Assembly: GCA_022483045.1 (NCBI GenBank)
Contig: JAKVOA010000002.1
Location: 233,501 to 297,500 of the forward strand
Source: Oscillospiraceae bacterium
GTDB lineage: Bacteria > Bacillota > Clostridia > Oscillospirales > Acutalibacteraceae
DNA: 64,000 nt
Direction: 5' to 3'
The notes under the pieces are model-generated. The model did no database searches and had not been told where the DNA came from. It saw nothing but the letters and a program-made list of their open reading frames with translations. Shown here one piece after another: positions 62,746 through 64,000 of this stretch. Each line of letters opens with the position of its first letter. Position 1 is the stretch's first letter. Both the position numbers and the translations under genes were made by a program.

Positions 62746-62765
62746 AATATACGAGTCCTCCTCCC

Positions 62766-63194
62766 TTAAAATTCCCAAGCAGTGGGCTGCTGGGCTGCGT
62801 GCTGATGCTCGGCGCCTTCAACAGTGCGCAGGCGGGTAAGTGCGCCGCGGCCAAGGGTGTTGTCAGGCAGCATACCCTTAACTGCCTTTTTCATAGCAGC
62901 GCAGGGATCTTCACGCATCAGGGTGTCGTAACGGACGTCTTTCATGTGGCCAATGTAGCCAGTGTGATGGTACCAATGCTTCTTTTCCAGCTTTTTGCCG
63001 GTCAAGACAGCCTTAGCGCAGTTGATAATAATGACATTATCGCCGCAGTCAACGTGCGGGGTAAAAGTCGGCTTTTCTTTGCCGCGCAGTAAAACGGCGG
63101 CCTGGGCAGCCACACGGCCAAGGGGTTTGCCCTCGGCGTCGATGACATACCACTTGCGTGTGACCTCCTGGGCCTTCGCCATATAAGTGGACAT
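62766..63194 (-). CDS. rplM: 50S ribosomal protein L13
   Basis: 142 residues from the ATG ending at 63194, with TTGGAGGTT upstream; five extra upstream codons are part of the ribosome site. [20 protein letters not shown] and YHHTGYIG are typical. First gene of rplM-rpsI. Confidence 0.97.
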   Translation of the reverse strand: MSTYMAKAQEVTRKWYVIDAEGKPLGRVAAQAAVLLRGKEKPTFTPHVDCGDNVIIINCAKAVLTGKKLEKKHWYHHTGYIGHMKDVRYDTLMREDPCAAMKKAVKGMLPDNTLGRGALTRLRTVEGAEHQHAAQQPTAWEF

Positions 63195-63338
63195 GAGCGG
63201 AACCTCCAAAATAAAATATTACAATCGCCCCGCCCCGGGCGGGGCAGCTCTCGCTAAAAGCGGTGTGCAGCGCAGAAAGGGCCTGTACTGCAGAGGAATT
63301 GCAAATATGATACTACCACAAGGGGACTTTCCTGTCAA
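63195..63338 (-). promoter_or_regulatory. Promoter and structured leader of rplM-rpsI
   Basis: TTGACA (63333-63338), 17-bp spacer, TAGTAT (63310-63315) on the minus strand. The leader of about 110 nt contains GCACACCGCTTTTAGCG and a strong GCCCCGCCC/GGGCGGGGC hairpin. A leader for autoregulation by L13 is known in Firmicutes and this could be one. Confidence 0.6.
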
Positions 63339-63431
63339 GGGCAGAAGGGCGATTTTTTAAATTTACATACACAAATGCTTCTGTTTTCGCGCCTATACCG
63401 GCTGTTTTCTGCCTGTAGCTCGCGTGCCATT

Positions 63432-63836
63432 TCATTTTTTATATTCTTTTTCTATTGCAGCGCACAGGCTGTGCCACTGGCAGTCCCCGCATATTTTTTC
63501 AAGTTCGCCGTGCAGAAGCGGCGCGGCTTTTTTCTGCAGCGCACACCACGGCAGCGTCTGCCCCGCCTGCAGACCGCAGACCTGCAGAACAGCGCGGTCA
63601 TAGCGCGCTGGTTTTTCACTTTCACAGGCTTTTCCCCTGCGGTTTGGGCAGCAGGCACAGAGGCTGTCCGCTTCGGTGCACAGCGTCACCGGCGTTTCCG
63701 GTTCCCGCTGCAAAAGAGCCGCTGTGTATGTCATGTTTTTCGTAAATGAGCCGCTGTAGCCTTTGCCGGCAAAATGCGGCAGGCACAGCAGATGATGCGG
63801 GCGCAGCCGCAGCGCCTCAGGCGGTCTGGCGTCCAT
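63432..63836 (-). CDS. DUF1284 protein
   Basis: 134 residues from the ATG ending at 63836. LRLRPHHLLCLPHFAGKGYS at the N terminus is the DUF1284 hallmark. Several Cys pairs follow (CACCPNR, CGDCQWHSLC), suggesting an iron-sulphur or zinc site. It overlaps the 3' end of bioY by 20 bp and is probably translated with it. Confidence 0.88.
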   Translation of the reverse strand: MDARPPEALRLRPHHLLCLPHFAGKGYSGSFTKNMTYTAALLQREPETPVTLCTEADSLCACCPNRRGKACESEKPARYDRAVLQVCGLQAGQTLPWCALQKKAAPLLHGELEKICGDCQWHSLCAAIEKEYKK

Positions 63837-64000
63837 GGTCCAAATGCCCCAGCGCACGCTCCAGCTGCGGCACCAGCACGGTCACCGCGGCAATCTTAAC
63901 TGCATCGCCCGGCAAGAACGGCACCACGCAGGTAAGTAAAGCCGCCTGCAGCGGCGTATGCGTCACCAAGATAAACCAGCAGCTCCCTAAGGTATAAAGT
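63817..64000 (-). CDS. bioY: BioY biotin transporter, 3' end only
   Basis: Only the last 60 codons lie in the window; the 5' end is beyond the right edge. The readable part has the BioY C-terminal pattern: LGSCWFILV, then VVPFLPGDAVKIAAVTVLVP with the P-F-x-P-G-D-x-x-K-I motif. BioY is the substrate-binding membrane unit for biotin uptake. Confidence 0.85.
   Translation of the reverse strand, partial: LYTLGSCWFILVTHTPLQAALLTCVVPFLPGDAVKIAAVTVLVPQLERALGHLDHGRQTA

Overview
The window reads as a chromosomal segment of a spore-forming, anaerobic, moderately high-GC Clostridia, most likely of the Oscillospiraceae/Acutalibacteraceae type. The basis is the Firmicutes gene order (yqfC-yqfD-phoH-ybeY-dgkA-era-yqzL-recO; rimP-nusA-ylxR-ylxQ-infB-rbfA-nrnA-truB-ribF; rpsO-pnp), sporulation genes (yqfC, yqfD, ylbJ, spoVT), pyruvate formate-lyase, a tryptophan T-box, and frequent TTG/GTG starts behind strong Shine-Dalgarno sequences. 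No rRNA, tRNA, CRISPR array, insertion sequence or prophage was recognised. Both edges cut genes: a CPBP protease on the left and bioY on the right.

Layout. 1-3.7 kb: CPBP protease and a divergent MATE exporter, a YfcE-type phosphoesterase and a DUF1275 protein. 3.8-12.2 kb (minus): mutS2, recO overlapping yqzL, era, dgkA, ybeY, phoH, yqfD, yqfC. 12.3-13.6 kb (plus): ylbJ, divergent from yqfC across overlapping sigma-E-like promoters, then a small Cys-rich protein. 13.8-16.9 kb (minus): pflA-pflB behind a ZTP ('pfl') riboswitch. 16.9-18.6 kb: an aminotransferase and a small membrane protein. 18.7-25.5 kb (minus): complete trpEGDCFBA operon behind a T-box with a UGG specifier. 25.8-29.1 kb: a two-gene unit ending in a sigma-region-4-like protein under a LexA-like box, a CpXC protein, and an unknown acidic protein coupled to mnmA.

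29.2-38.9 kb (plus) is the main accessory region. It holds an NtrC-like regulator with an unusual four-cysteine sensor and a degraded GAFTGA loop, then diaminopropionate ammonia-lyase (ygeX), a YgeY-type M20 amidohydrolase, a dihydropyrimidinase/hydantoinase, an NCS1 nucleobase/hydantoin permease, an N-acyl-D-amino-acid deacylase-like amidohydrolase and RidA. The set looks like an import-hydrolyse-deaminate route for a cyclic ureide or N-substituted amino acid, ending in ammonia and pyruvate, with RidA clearing enamine intermediates.

39-47 kb: a CLC-family antiporter and an acetyltransferase, a stand-alone structured RNA gene (about 41.15-41.28 kb), phosphoglucomutase and a second YfcE-type phosphoesterase, a three-gene cassette of unknown function behind a sigma-E-like promoter, proBA, and a DUF378 protein. 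47-58 kb (minus): pnp, rpsO, ribF, truB, nrnA, rbfA, infB, ylxQ, ylxR, nusA, rimP, with a terminator-like hairpin in the rimP leader. 58-64 kb (minus): spoVT, rpe, a small membrane protein, a secreted G5/3D-domain protein with an upstream WalR-like box, rpsI-rplM, DUF1284 and the 3' end of bioY.

The items I rate most worth follow-up are the 41.2-kb orphan RNA, the ureide-type catabolic cluster with its atypical regulator, and the sigma-E-linked three-gene cassette.
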